Part shown: positions 41,435-50,207 of the stretch, one piece after another
Layout: the number at the start of each line of letters is the position of its first letter
How positions within the stretch are numbered: the first letter of the stretch is position 1
Source of the DNA: Candidatus Saccharimonadota bacterium
Lineage (GTDB): Bacteria; Patescibacteriota; Saccharimonadia; Saccharimonadales; Saccharimonadaceae
Direction: 5' to 3'
Assembly: GCA_009777625.1 (NCBI GenBank)
Contig: WRLL01000004.1
Coordinates: 1 to 62,461, forward strand
DNA length: 62,461 nucleotides
Notes under the pieces: model-generated
Told to the model about the DNA's origin: nothing
The model's database searches: none
What the model saw: only the letters and a program-made list of their open reading frames with translations
Position numbers and translations under genes: made by a program

Positions 41435-42986
41435 ACTTCCCAAAATGTCCCGGTCGGATAACCAAAATACCGACGGCGACAAGAAGTTGAGCAAAAGGCT
41501 GATAATCACCCTGAGCATCTTTGCCGTGGTAGCAATCGGTGCTACGACGGGCGCGATTATCTGGAAGAACAGCCAAGAAAGCTATGAATCGGACGAAATC
41601 AGTTTATCGGGTGGCGAGAAAGTCAACGAACAGGATAAGAAATTTTATAATGAAAGCAAATTGGTCGTTAGGCGCGGTGATATTTACGCGACGAATCCGT
41701 TGAAGATTACTTGGACAGTGGGAGGCAAGGATTCTCGTGGCAATGACGAATCTTACGCGCAGATTTCCGGGCTCAAAAATCAAGATCTTCAAGGTCGGAT
41801 AAATGGTGAAATCAAAGCAGCTTTTGATCAAGTCAACGAAGGTAAGTTGGCGAATGGTGCAAATTATAAGTACGCTAGATGTGATGTTAAGGCGAACTTC
41901 GCCAATATCCTGTCGGTAGCATGCTTCCGAATAGATCAGCATAGTTATTATGTTAAAGGGACTTCGGTTTCTGACATTATCTCTGAAAAACATGCTTATC
42001 TGAATTATCGTCTGGACACCGGTGAAAAGCTCAAATTTAACGATGTTTTTGTTGCTGGTTCGAATATGAATGCGTTGGTAACGACAGCGTTCTACGAAAC
42101 ATGGAGCAGAAATACCGATAATTTTGTGTGTGGTGATGGCAGTGTTATAGACGAGATAAATAACCCGTGGTGTGATGGAAAATTACAGCCTACCTACCCT
42201 GCTGACATCGAGGAGCGTGCCCTAATGGCAGTGCGCAGTTTCCAACAACAACCGGAAACAGACTTCTTGATCACATTTAACGGCGTAACATTTGTAGTCG
42301 GCGATCAAGAATTAACGCTAAATTTCTTAAACAACTACAACCAAATTGCTATTTATAAGCGCTTCGCCGATGCCAAAGATTTATATGACGGCCAATTTAA
42401 CCAGGAATATGGTTTTGTGTTTCTGCCGGCCTACCGAACCGCCTTAGGAAAAGTCAGTGATAATGTGTTTGTAGATTGCAACAATCTTCTTGACGATAAT
42501 GCGGACAATCCGTCTAATGGTTTGCTGCAGGAAAGCAATAATTTAGTCGGCCAACGTATTGCTGAGGCGAAACAACGCGCGGCGAAAACACCCGATCGGG
42601 CTATAGTTCTAACGTGCTCGACGGAATACTGGTCTGATAGCACCTACTGGTACAGTCAGTTCAGAAGCGGAGACCTCAAGAGCATCAGGTTATATTCGAC
42701 AATCTTCACGATGCCAAAAACTTATTTTGAGCAAACCGGTTGGCAAAAGATATTAGACGCTAATTATTCGCCGCATCCTGATGTTGGTACTCATTCGTCA
42801 GGCGCCTTTACGGGCGAAAATTATGACAAAGAAAATGTTTCATCAGAAGAAAGCACAAAAGCAGTGTTTTGGGTCGATAACCGATGGCAAGATTTGACCA
42901 ACGAGTACCGCGATTGGCTACGCGTAGTATGTACGGCGATCGGGCAGGAACTCGATGAAGATAATTTGTACTGTCGATCCGACTAG
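41418..42986 (+). CDS. Membrane-anchored protein with RsiV/DUF3298-like domain
   Basis: The 522-residue product has one N-terminal membrane segment (about 28-48) and a long extracytoplasmic part. The central region HAYLNYRLDTGEKLKFNDVF resembles DUF3298/RsiV-type domains found in extracytoplasmic sensors and hydrolase-associated proteins. An ATG at 41445 is an alternative start. It follows the PstS-like gene with overlap, so both may be one operon. The role is not clear. Confidence 0.6.
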   Translation: MSPSIKLPKMSRSDNQNTDGDKKLSKRLIITLSIFAVVAIGATTGAIIWKNSQESYESDEISLSGGEKVNEQDKKFYNESKLVVRRGDIYATNPLKITWTVGGKDSRGNDESYAQISGLKNQDLQGRINGEIKAAFDQVNEGKLANGANYKYARCDVKANFANILSVACFRIDQHSYYVKGTSVSDIISEKHAYLNYRLDTGEKLKFNDVFVAGSNMNALVTTAFYETWSRNTDNFVCGDGSVIDEINNPWCDGKLQPTYPADIEERALMAVRSFQQQPETDFLITFNGVTFVVGDQELTLNFLNNYNQIAIYKRFADAKDLYDGQFNQEYGFVFLPAYRTALGKVSDNVFVDCNNLLDDNADNPSNGLLQESNNLVGQRIAEAKQRAAKTPDRAIVLTCSTEYWSDSTYWYSQFRSGDLKSIRLYSTIFTMPKTYFEQTGWQKILDANYSPHPDVGTHSSGAFTGENYDKENVSSEESTKAVFWVDNRWQDLTNEYRDWLRVVCTAIGQELDEDNLYCRSD

Positions 42987-43036
42987 TATATCGGCCATTG
43001 CCCTTTCACCCGAATATCGGTTATACTTAAGTCATT

Positions 43037-44788
43037 ATGGAGCGCGACAGATCACGTAGTATTTCACCGGGCGGAGAACCGGACCAAAAGCCCGACGAGT
43101 CTTCGCGTGAAGAAAAGAACAAAAAACCTGAGGGCGAAAAGAAGGTGGTCTCAGACAAGGCCCAAGAAAAAGCCAGGCAGCAAAAAGAGGAAGAAGAAAA
43201 GAAAAAAGCCGAAGCCGAGGAAAAAGCTGCGGAAGAAAAAGCCCGCGAAGAGCTCGACGAGGAAGAAAAACGTGAAGAAGAAAAAGAAGAAACCGAAGAG
43301 CGCGATCGCAAATTGACGCACCTGCGACAGCAAATTCTAGGCGTAGCGGCGGTTGGCATATTAACGCAAAGTTTGCAGAGGTTGTGGCGGTTGCTTCGTT
43401 GGCGGCGCCAACTAGAGATTGCTGACGACGGCCGGATTTTGACTGCCGACGGCCATGTTGATCTGGGGCGGCTGGCCTATGCGGCGCAGGCCGAGGCGGA
43501 ACAATCTGACGCGGCTGCGACTCCTGGCGATCAAGCCAATCAGACCGACAGATCGGATGAGATACTTGCCCCGGCAGGTGTATTGCCAGAAACCGTCGAA
43601 CAAATTGCAGACGTGCAGATTCCAGCCGACCCATTGGCTGATCAAGCTATCAATTCAGATGACCTTCGGTCGCAGGAAGATGGCGAAGATTCGACTGGCG
43701 ATGAAACTTATACAGACGAAGATTTCTCGGGTGATCTGCCAGATTGGGCCTTTGATAATTTGCCAAATCCCGAAGAATCTCCGCCAGAAAATCCTTTAGA
43801 ATTGGACGATGTGCAACCCAAGCGGTCGAAACCTGCTAAAGAAAAAGCGTCAAAGCCGTGGAATCTGTTCGGTGATCGCGATAATTCTTTGCGGTCGCCT
43901 GATCAGACGAAACCGCCAGACAAAAAACCACTTGATGTCCAGCAGAAAACCAAGGATGAATCTTCTTCGCCCAACGCCGAGCAGCCACAAAAGATTTCGG
44001 AATCCGATGCCAAGAAAATGACGGAAAAGTTGCTTGGCAAACTTAATTCAGAGGAAGCAAAAATCCTGCGCGAGTCATCGGGCCCCAGTCGCGAATTCAT
44101 GGCGCACCTGATCAGAGAAAAATTAGGTGTCAAGGTTGATTTGAAAGGTTCCGATCTGGATAAAATAGGCCGGTCGCTTCGACAGAAATTGCGAGAGCCT
44201 GTGGACCAGATTTCAGCGCCTACGAGCACTTCGGACGGTGGACCGATTGGAGGCGATGGCGTAACGCCTGGATCGGCAACACCAAGTGGCAGTGGAAGTG
44301 GCACGGGCGCAGCGTCATCGACAAGTAGCCAAGTTGCCGGCGCGCCTTCTGGCCTTGGAGCGACGGCGTATAGCAGCGATGGGTCGGATTTCGGCTCAGA
44401 CGAGCCGTTCCCTTTGGGTGGTTCGAATATACAGTCCAACAACGTACCGGGCGAATCAGCCGGTGTGCGACGGTCGCGTTCGGGCGATGGCAAAGAAGTT
44501 GATTGGTCGTCATTGCCACCCGATGATTTTGGTGGTGGTTCCCCTGCAATTTCTGGTTCTAACAGGGCAAGCTCAATTGGATCGCCATTATCCTCTTCCC
44601 CGTCGTATTCGCCAGAGTTTGGTAAGCCTGGTTCAAGTAGTCAAAGGACATCAAGCCCGCCGGGTCAAGGCACTTCTTCGTCGTTAGCCGGCTCATCGGT
44701 TGCTGGGCCAGCAGTTTCTTCGGCTGCGAATCGGAACCCGGTGACCGGAGGGAGTTCGCCATCATTTAGCGGCTTCGGCCCAACATAA
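43037..44788 (+). CDS. Ser/Gly-rich protein with coiled coil, 5' part of an interrupted ORF
   Basis: 583 codons to a TAA at 44786-44788. The N-terminal part is a long charged coiled coil (about 15-95; Lys/Glu/Ala repeats), then a hydrophobic helix (about 98-113), an acidic region, and a long Ser/Gly/Pro-rich linker (about 395-583). After the TAA the same frame continues open for 194 codons with the same composition (see next entry), so this is the first part of a 778-codon reading frame. Family is unknown; the layout suggests a structural envelope protein. Confidence 0.62.
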   Translation: MERDRSRSISPGGEPDQKPDESSREEKNKKPEGEKKVVSDKAQEKARQQKEEEEKKKAEAEEKAAEEKAREELDEEEKREEEKEETEERDRKLTHLRQQILGVAAVGILTQSLQRLWRLLRWRRQLEIADDGRILTADGHVDLGRLAYAAQAEAEQSDAAATPGDQANQTDRSDEILAPAGVLPETVEQIADVQIPADPLADQAINSDDLRSQEDGEDSTGDETYTDEDFSGDLPDWAFDNLPNPEESPPENPLELDDVQPKRSKPAKEKASKPWNLFGDRDNSLRSPDQTKPPDKKPLDVQQKTKDESSSPNAEQPQKISESDAKKMTEKLLGKLNSEEAKILRESSGPSREFMAHLIREKLGVKVDLKGSDLDKIGRSLRQKLREPVDQISAPTSTSDGGPIGGDGVTPGSATPSGSGSGTGAASSTSSQVAGAPSGLGATAYSSDGSDFGSDEPFPLGGSNIQSNNVPGESAGVRRSRSGDGKEVDWSSLPPDDFGGGSPAISGSNRASSIGSPLSSSPSYSPEFGKPGSSSQRTSSPPGQGTSSSLAGSSVAGPAVSSAANRNPVTGGSSPSFSGFGPT

Positions 44789-45373
44789 TCGAATTCTCGG
44801 ACCAGTCGGTCTGGCTCGTCTTCTTCTGGGGTTGGTCCCCGGGCTTCTTCTGCTACTGGGGCTAATGCAGACAGGAGCGAAAGTGTCACCCGATCAACTG
44901 GCTATTCTTCTTATCCGGCACCAGATATTTCGGGGTTAGCGTCGTTATTCGGTGGCTTTGGGTTGTGGGCGGGGCGTGGTTTAAGTCGGTCAGGTCGCCG
45001 CCGAGCTGATAACTTGTCTGGGCAAATTGGCCCGCAACTGTCCCCTGCCCGACCCGAACGGTCTACTGTGCCGCAGCCATCGACCAAGGCCGAACAACGT
45101 GCTGTGGCGCGCGATGTTGGCCTGCTGAACGCGCTGCGCGAATTATATCTGTTGGCGGTGGCGGCTGGCGCTATGTTGCCCAATGAAACCTTGATTGATG
45201 TGCGTCAGGTTAACGAGACTCGCGATGTGCACGACGATGCGACGCAGAATCAGACGTCGCAGGTTATGCCGATCGCAGATGATTCGTCGTTGGATGAGGC
45301 GGAGTATTTGGCGACGTTAATCATTTTGGCCAGTTTGCGCGATGCAGAGAATCATGGTAAAATAACAGCATGA
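44789..45373 (+). pseudogene. 3' continuation of the interrupted Ser/Gly-rich ORF
   Basis: The frame is the same as in 43037-44788. It encodes first a Ser/Gly-rich stretch like that before the stop, then a hydrophobic segment (LASLFGGFGLWAGRG), and a C-terminal helical domain (ARDVGLLNALRELYLLAV ... EYLATLIILASLRDAENHG). An internal ATG at 44963 could give a 136-residue protein, without a good ribosome site. Either the gene is a recent nonsense mutant, the TAA is read through, or the base is wrong in the assembly. Confidence 0.6.
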
Positions 45374-45536
45374 TCAAGTTCAGATTTTCCCACTTCCCGA
45401 CACCGCGGCCGATCCGGCAGCCGAGGTGAATTTCTTGAACTAATTAAATCAAACAAAGCGTGAGATCAGCACCTCGGTGAAGGGGCTTTTTCTTCTATGT
45501 AAAAGCTCGCGTACTGATCGGCTTTCGGAGATAATC
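45374..45536 (+). promoter_or_regulatory. Leader of the glutamate kinase gene with a long-range stem
   Basis: CCGAGGTG and CACCTCGG (about 45420-45427 with 45470-45477) form a perfect 8-bp stem over a 42-nt loop, followed after nine bases by CTTTTT. It may end the preceding transcript or act as an attenuator. I recognise no known riboswitch. Confidence 0.45.
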
Positions 45537-46325
45537 ATGAGTTTGGTAAAGGAAAATTTATTAGTGGTCAAGGTTGGGACGAATACTTTGGTTGATGCTA
45601 GCCAAAGGTGTTTAAACGAAGAAGCCTTCCGGCGAATAGGCGACGAGATACGTGATTTGACAGATGAAAAGACTGGCATAGTGTTGGTATCATCAGGCGC
45701 AATTACGGCTGGCGCAATGCTGGACGGCCGACGACGGGGCGAAGTCAGCGAAATGGTCGAGTTGCAGCGCTACGCGGCGCGTGGCTGGGACGAAATCGTA
45801 CAGCGGTGGAAGGCGGCCATTGGCGCCGATCGGGTCAGCGCGGCATTGTTGACGAAGCAGGAACTCTTGTGGCGCAATACGCAGGCCAAGGCGCTGAACG
45901 TAATTGGCTGTTCGCTGGTGCACGGTGACGTCTTTCTTGTTAACGAGAACGATACGATTTGCGACGACGAAATTCGTTTCGGCGACAATGATACGCTAGC
46001 GGCCGAATTAGCAGCCAGCTTGGCGGCCTCTAACATGTTTCATGTAGTGCGATTGATTTTGCTTACAAATCGGGATGGATTGTGCAAAGTGGCCGACGAC
46101 AATTCGACTTTGCTGCGGGTAGTAACAGATATAGAAAATGTGCGACAATTTGCTGGCGCTGCCGAAAACGGCCTGAGCTGTGGCGGTATGGTTACTAAAA
46201 TTGCGTCGGCTCAAATTGCTATGTGTGCCGGTGTAGAAACTTTTATTGCAAATGGCCGCGAGTCGACTGTCATTTCGCGGGCGTTGGCTGCAGAGATCGG
46301 AACGCGATTTGTGGTCACACTTTGA
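45537..46325 (+). CDS. proB: Glutamate 5-kinase-like amino acid kinase, no PUA domain
   Basis: Amino acid kinase fold, 262 residues, starting at 45537 after GGAG. Motifs match ProB: VVKVGTNTL (ATP loop), VSSGAI, the NENDTI and FGDNDTLAAELA glutamate/metal site, LLTNRDGL, and GGMVTKIASA. ProB makes glutamyl-5-phosphate for proline synthesis, but proA and proC are not nearby, so the true role could differ. The usual C-terminal PUA domain is missing, as in short ProB forms. Its 3' end overlaps pth tail to tail by 11 bases. Confidence 0.8.
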   Translation: MSLVKENLLVVKVGTNTLVDASQRCLNEEAFRRIGDEIRDLTDEKTGIVLVSSGAITAGAMLDGRRRGEVSEMVELQRYAARGWDEIVQRWKAAIGADRVSAALLTKQELLWRNTQAKALNVIGCSLVHGDVFLVNENDTICDDEIRFGDNDTLAAELAASLAASNMFHVVRLILLTNRDGLCKVADDNSTLLRVVTDIENVRQFAGAAENGLSCGGMVTKIASAQIAMCAGVETFIANGRESTVISRALAAEIGTRFVVTL

Positions 46326-46893
46326 CGCTGTGTGCTGTGAATTCGCCAGCGATAAAATCTTTCGTTGCCTGTTCAATTTCGGGCAAGAGTTGTTCGAATT
46401 TAGCCTTTTCGGCGGAATTTGGTCGGCTGAGGACATAGTCGCTATGATTGTCTGACGGCTTGGTTAGACCATCGTGCTCGGCGTCTTTGCCCGAGCCAAT
46501 GCGCAGACGTGCAAAGTCTGTTCCAATGTGATTGATCAGGCTTTGGACGCCGTTGTTGCCGGCGGCGCTGCCCTTTTCGCGCGCCCTGAGCCGGCCAACC
46601 TGTAGATCCATGTCGTCGTGAATTACCAAAATGTCAGAATTGTCGAGTTTGTAGAAGTCGCGAATTGCGCGCACGGATTGGCCACTTAAATTGTAAAAGG
46701 TTTGCGGCTTGATAAGTAAAATATCTTCCCTGTCGAGGTTTGCTTTGGCGACCATGGCGTGGAATTTCTTCTCATTCTTCCATTTGCCCGCGTCGAACTT
46801 TTCCGCCAAAAAATCCAACGCGCGCCAACCGAAATTGTGTCGCGTGCCGGTGTATTCTGCGCCGGGGTTGCCGAGGCCGATGATTAGTTTCAT
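46315..46893 (-). CDS. pth: Peptidyl-tRNA hydrolase
   Basis: Releases tRNA from stalled peptidyl-tRNA. The 192-residue protein has LGNPG near the start, TRHNFGW (catalytic His), KPQTFYNLSGQSV, DDMDLQVGRLRAREKGSAAGNNG, and RLRIGSG. I start it at 46893; an in-frame extension runs into the divergent promoter. TGATAAAAT ends seven bases before the ATG and no ribosome site is seen, so the transcript is probably leaderless. It diverges from the TPM gene. Confidence 0.95.
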   Translation of the reverse strand: MKLIIGLGNPGAEYTGTRHNFGWRALDFLAEKFDAGKWKNEKKFHAMVAKANLDREDILLIKPQTFYNLSGQSVRAIRDFYKLDNSDILVIHDDMDLQVGRLRAREKGSAAGNNGVQSLINHIGTDFARLRIGSGKDAEHDGLTKPSDNHSDYVLSRPNSAEKAKFEQLLPEIEQATKDFIAGEFTAHSVKV

Positions 46894-46930
46894 ATGTTCG
46901 ATTTTATCATATGTTATACCTATTACGATA

Positions 46931-46959
46931 TTGACAAAATACAGAAAAATTGATATATA
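46931..46959 (+). promoter_or_regulatory. Strong promoter of the TPM-lemA operon, -10 in a TA repeat
   Basis: TTGACA (46931-46936), a 17-base spacer, and TATATA (46954-46959) within (TA)5. The TTGACAAAAT and AAATTGATATATATA segments resemble the promoter at 1055-1083. The leader is about 115 nt and contains a GTGGC/GCCAC hairpin. Confidence 0.7.
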
Positions 46960-47083
46960 TATAGACTTTTTGGTTCTTGCAACGATGCAGAACACGCAGA
47001 GTCCAGAGAGGAGGTGGCGCTGAAAGGCCACTCGCACCTTGCAGTTTCAGAATCATCCGAACTCACCTAGGAGGGGTGAAGAC

Positions 47084-47842
47084 ATGAGGAGACTTATCGG
47101 CGTATTGTTCGCCACATTCCTCGGTCTGCTAGCATTGGCAGGCTGCGCACCGGGCGATTCTTCGCTCGAAGTGCCGACACCACAGGCTGGCGTCTATGTC
47201 TATGATCAGGATGACATCCTGGACCAGACGACAGAAGACCAGCTCAACCCGATGTTGGCCGACCTGGAAGACAAAACCACGATCCAATTCGTGGTTGTCA
47301 CGATTAGCGGCCTGAACGGTCGCGACATCGCAAAGTACGCGGCAGACCTCGGAAACGAGTTGGGAGTTGGTCAGAAGAAAACCGACAACGGCATTCTTCT
47401 GCTGATCTCCAAATCGGATTACGAGGATGGCAACAAGTCTGTCTTTCTGGCGCCCGGCAAGGGTATGGAAGGCGACCTGACCGACTCACAGGCTGGCCGA
47501 ATCCTTGATCAGTTCTTTGTTCCGAACAGGGATAATGACGACTGGGATGCGGCCACGACTCAGACCGTCCAGGCGGTGATCAACCACGTTGCGCCAGACC
47601 AGCATGTTGCTGGAGTGGATAGCGGCGTGGTCGCCAAGGAGCCGCCTACACCATGGAATGAAACCTGGTGGGGCATTCTCCTCATCATTGTCGGCGTCAT
47701 CGTACTTTTAATAGTACTGGCGGCTGCCGGCGTCCTCGACGGTGGCGGTGGCGGATCCGGCGGCTCTTCCTTCGGAGGTGGATCCTCTGGCGGTTCCTCG
47801 TTTGGCGGCGGCAGCTTCGGCGGCGGCGGTGCTGGACGATAG
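47084..47842 (+). CDS. TPM-domain lipoprotein with Gly/Ser-rich tail
   Basis: The 252-residue protein starts at 47084 after AGGAGGGG. A lipobox LALAGC puts the lipidated Cys at 21. The TPM domain (about 35-175; YVYDQDDILDQTTEDQL, IQFVVVTISGLNG) is followed by a membrane helix (about 205-225) and a Gly/Ser/Phe-rich tail. TPM proteins include photosystem II assembly and acid phosphatase members; the bacterial YgcG type is commonly next to lemA, as here. Codons are GC-rich, consistent with high expression. Role in the Saccharibacteria envelope is unknown. Confidence 0.85.
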   Translation: MRRLIGVLFATFLGLLALAGCAPGDSSLEVPTPQAGVYVYDQDDILDQTTEDQLNPMLADLEDKTTIQFVVVTISGLNGRDIAKYAADLGNELGVGQKKTDNGILLLISKSDYEDGNKSVFLAPGKGMEGDLTDSQAGRILDQFFVPNRDNDDWDAATTQTVQAVINHVAPDQHVAGVDSGVVAKEPPTPWNETWWGILLIIVGVIVLLIVLAAAGVLDGGGGGSGGSSFGGGSSGGSSFGGGSFGGGGAGR

Positions 47843-47878
47843 CAGTTCCTCTCTCATCACATCGCACAGAAAGGAAAG

Positions 47879-48472
47879 ATGATGAGAAAATCGTACGCAA
47901 TCCTGTTGGGGATTGTAGCTGGACTCGTTGTGTTTGTCCTGTTGCCCGTGATGGCAACTTACAACTCCTTGGTTAACTCCGAGGAGAACGTCACCCAGGC
48001 GTGGGCCAACGTCGAGTCGACGTACCAGCGTCGTGCAGACCTCATCCCTAACCTCGTCACGACTGTGCAAGGCTACGCTGCACACGAGACGGCGATCTTC
48101 AACGAGATCACTGCGGCCAACGTCAAGTTGGCCGAGGCCATCAATGGCGGCTCGTTCGAGGATGTCAACGCCGCCAACGACGAGCTGACTGGATCGTTGT
48201 CTCGACTGGTCGCTCTGGCGCAGGACTACCCTGAACTTCAGGCTAGTACGGTCTTCGTTGGCATGATGGATGAACTGGAAGGGACGGAGAACCGCATCAA
48301 CTACGCTCGACAGAAGTACAATGCGGCTGCAACTTCGTACAACAAGAAGTTGCGGACGTTCCCGTCGTCGCTGGTCGCTGGTGTGCTCGGTTTCGAGAGG
48401 CACGAGGTGTTCCGGGCCGATCCCGGATCGTCGACCGCTCCGACCGTTCAGTTCCCCGCTCCTACTCCGTAG
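47879..48472 (+). CDS. lemA: LemA family protein
   Basis: The 197-residue product has a membrane anchor (about 8-26) and the LemA helical domain (TYNSLVNSEENVTQAWANVE, RRADLIPNLVTTVQGYAAHE, ENRINYARQKYNAAATSYN). It forms an operon with the TPM lipoprotein 36 bases upstream. GAAAGG lies before ATG 47879; the next ATG codon is three bases later. LemA proteins are surface or periplasmic of unknown role and are abundant in Patescibacteria. Confidence 0.9.
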   Translation: MMRKSYAILLGIVAGLVVFVLLPVMATYNSLVNSEENVTQAWANVESTYQRRADLIPNLVTTVQGYAAHETAIFNEITAANVKLAEAINGGSFEDVNAANDELTGSLSRLVALAQDYPELQASTVFVGMMDELEGTENRINYARQKYNAAATSYNKKLRTFPSSLVAGVLGFERHEVFRADPGSSTAPTVQFPAPTP

Positions 48473-48500
48473 GAGGCTGGACCGATTCTGAGACGCCCAA

Positions 48501-48531
48501 AGGGCTCGGCTGCTTCGTGCGGCCGAGCCCT
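48501..48531. terminator. Terminator between lemA and der (convergent)
   Basis: AGGGCTCGGC (48501-48510) and GCCGAGCCCT (48522-48531) form a perfect 10-bp stem between two convergent genes. Confidence 0.75.
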
Positions 48532-48544
48532 GTCTCACTTTCTG

Positions 48545-50170
48545 CTAAACTTTATTGTCTTCGCGATTCGCCTTTATCTGCTTCTCGTCCCGAAACGAAA
48601 ACATAATCGGCGTGCCGGAAAAACCACCAAATTCTTCCCGCATTTGCCGTTCCAAATAACGTTTATACGACCAATGAATAAACTTGAAATTGCTGCCGTA
48701 AATTACGAACCACGGCGGCCGCGTGTCGGTCTGCACCATGTAGCGGAATTTCGGGTGCGTGTTTTTCAGGCCGGCTGGCGGGTGTTTGGCGACGGATTTT
48801 TGCAGTAAATCATTCAGTTTTCGGGTCGGGATTTCGCGCTGTCTTTCCTTGTCAATTTGCAGGGCGATTTCAAGGATCTTGGCGACGTTTTTGCCCGTGA
48901 TCGACGAGGTGAAGATCAGCGGCGCCCACGGTACGAAATCGTAAGTTACTCGGGCGCGGGCGATGACTTCGGCGGCGGGCGAGAATGTCTGCGCGATGTC
49001 GCCGCGCAATTTGCCGAGCATGGCCTTTTGGTCGGCTTTGGCTTCTTTTGAAAGCTTCTTTTTTTTGCCTTTTTTGGTCGTTTCTTCTGGCTCTGGATCT
49101 TCGGCTGTCGATTCGTTCAGTAGTTCAGGATTATTATTCGTCAAATCCCACTTACTAACCACGATGATCAAACCTTTTCCGGCGTCGGCGATCTGGCCGG
49201 CCAGCTTCTGATCCAGTGCTGTGTTCAGTTCGTCGGCGGGAGTTAATAATAAACAAATATCGGCTTCTTCGATGGCGGCGACGGTTCTTAATACCGAAAA
49301 TTTCTCAATTCCCTGCTCGATTTTGCCCGGTTTTCGCACGCCGGCTGTGTCGAGCAATTCGATCCGGCAGCCGTCGAATTTGACTTTGACGCGGTTGATG
49401 TCGCGCGTGGTGCCGGCGACGTCGGCGACAATGGCTTGCTGTTTCTTGCTCAAGGTGTTGAAAAGGTGACTTTTGCCAACATTCGGCCGGCCGATCAAGG
49501 CGATTTTCAGGGTGTTTTCTTCTTTTTCGGAAATTTTGGCTGACGGGATGTTTCTCGCAATGCTTTGCAGAAGCTGGTTGATGCCGCGGTTGTGTTCGGC
49601 CGATGTTTCGAAAGTATCTTTAATCCCTAATCTTAAGAATTCGTCGCGTGGCAATTTTTCTTTCAGATCAGTTTTGTTTAGGATCAGAAAGACGGTTTTT
49701 TTGCTTTTCAAGGCTTTTTTGGCGATGTCGCGGTCGGTTTGCTGGAAGGGCTGGGTGATGTCCTTGACCAGTAGGATCAGATCAGCTGCGCCGACGGCGT
49801 CGTCGATTTGGTCCTGGATGGTGGCTTCGAAGTCGTCTTCGGGGTTTTTCAGGCCGGCGGTGTCGACAAGTAAAAAGCTTTGCTGAGATTGGGACCGCGT
49901 CCGACCAACGAACTTCCTGCGCCGCTCCTCAGCCCCATCGTTATGGGCTTCGTCACTGACACGCTTGCCGTTCTTCTCGAGTCGCGTGGGAAGTTGTTGC
50001 TCGGACGCTCGTCCTTCCACTGTTACGACCCGATAAACCGCGTCCCGCGTCGTCCCCGCCTCGCGCGCCACAATCGCGTCCTGTCGGCCGACCATGCGAT
50101 TAAACAGCGCTGATTTTCCAGCGTTAGTTTGGCCGATGATGGCGACGAGGGGTAGTTTCTGATTTGGCAT
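48545..50170 (-). CDS. der: Ribosome assembly GTPase Der (EngA) with an insertion
   Basis: Double GTPase needed for 50S assembly; 541 residues. First G domain: GQTNAGKS (13-20) and DTAG (103-106), NKTD. Second: GRPNVGKS, DTAG, SKWD. A KH-like C-terminal domain follows. About 45 residues at 53-97 between switch I and the DTAG motif are an insertion, homologous at the DNA level to one in topA. A second Lys-rich insertion lies at about 365-395 in the second G domain. GTPase motifs are intact. TATATA lies just before ATG 50170, again fitting leaderless expression. Confidence 0.95.
   Translation of the reverse strand: MPNQKLPLVAIIGQTNAGKSALFNRMVGRQDAIVAREAGTTRDAVYRVVTVEGRASEQQLPTRLEKNGKRVSDEAHNDGAEERRRKFVGRTRSQSQQSFLLVDTAGLKNPEDDFEATIQDQIDDAVGAADLILLVKDITQPFQQTDRDIAKKALKSKKTVFLILNKTDLKEKLPRDEFLRLGIKDTFETSAEHNRGINQLLQSIARNIPSAKISEKEENTLKIALIGRPNVGKSHLFNTLSKKQQAIVADVAGTTRDINRVKVKFDGCRIELLDTAGVRKPGKIEQGIEKFSVLRTVAAIEEADICLLLTPADELNTALDQKLAGQIADAGKGLIIVVSKWDLTNNNPELLNESTAEDPEPEETTKKGKKKKLSKEAKADQKAMLGKLRGDIAQTFSPAAEVIARARVTYDFVPWAPLIFTSSITGKNVAKILEIALQIDKERQREIPTRKLNDLLQKSVAKHPPAGLKNTHPKFRYMVQTDTRPPWFVIYGSNFKFIHWSYKRYLERQMREEFGGFSGTPIMFSFRDEKQIKANREDNKV
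49880..50014. repeat. In-frame insertion in der, shared with topA
   Basis: The insertion spans about residues 53-97 and aligns with 35650-35750 in topA at DNA level. The peptides also match (KRVSDEAHNDGAEERRRKFVG here, ESVSGEPRNDGRETRREDFVG in topA, similar at about half of positions). Confidence 0.75.
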
Positions 50171-50207
50171 AACTTATATATACTATAACAGATATGAACG
50201 TTAAAGT

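Noticed and set aside
43151-43634. Minus-strand frames within the coiled-coil coding region
   Set aside because: They are Phe/Leu/Ser shadows of the Lys/Glu codons of the plus-strand gene.
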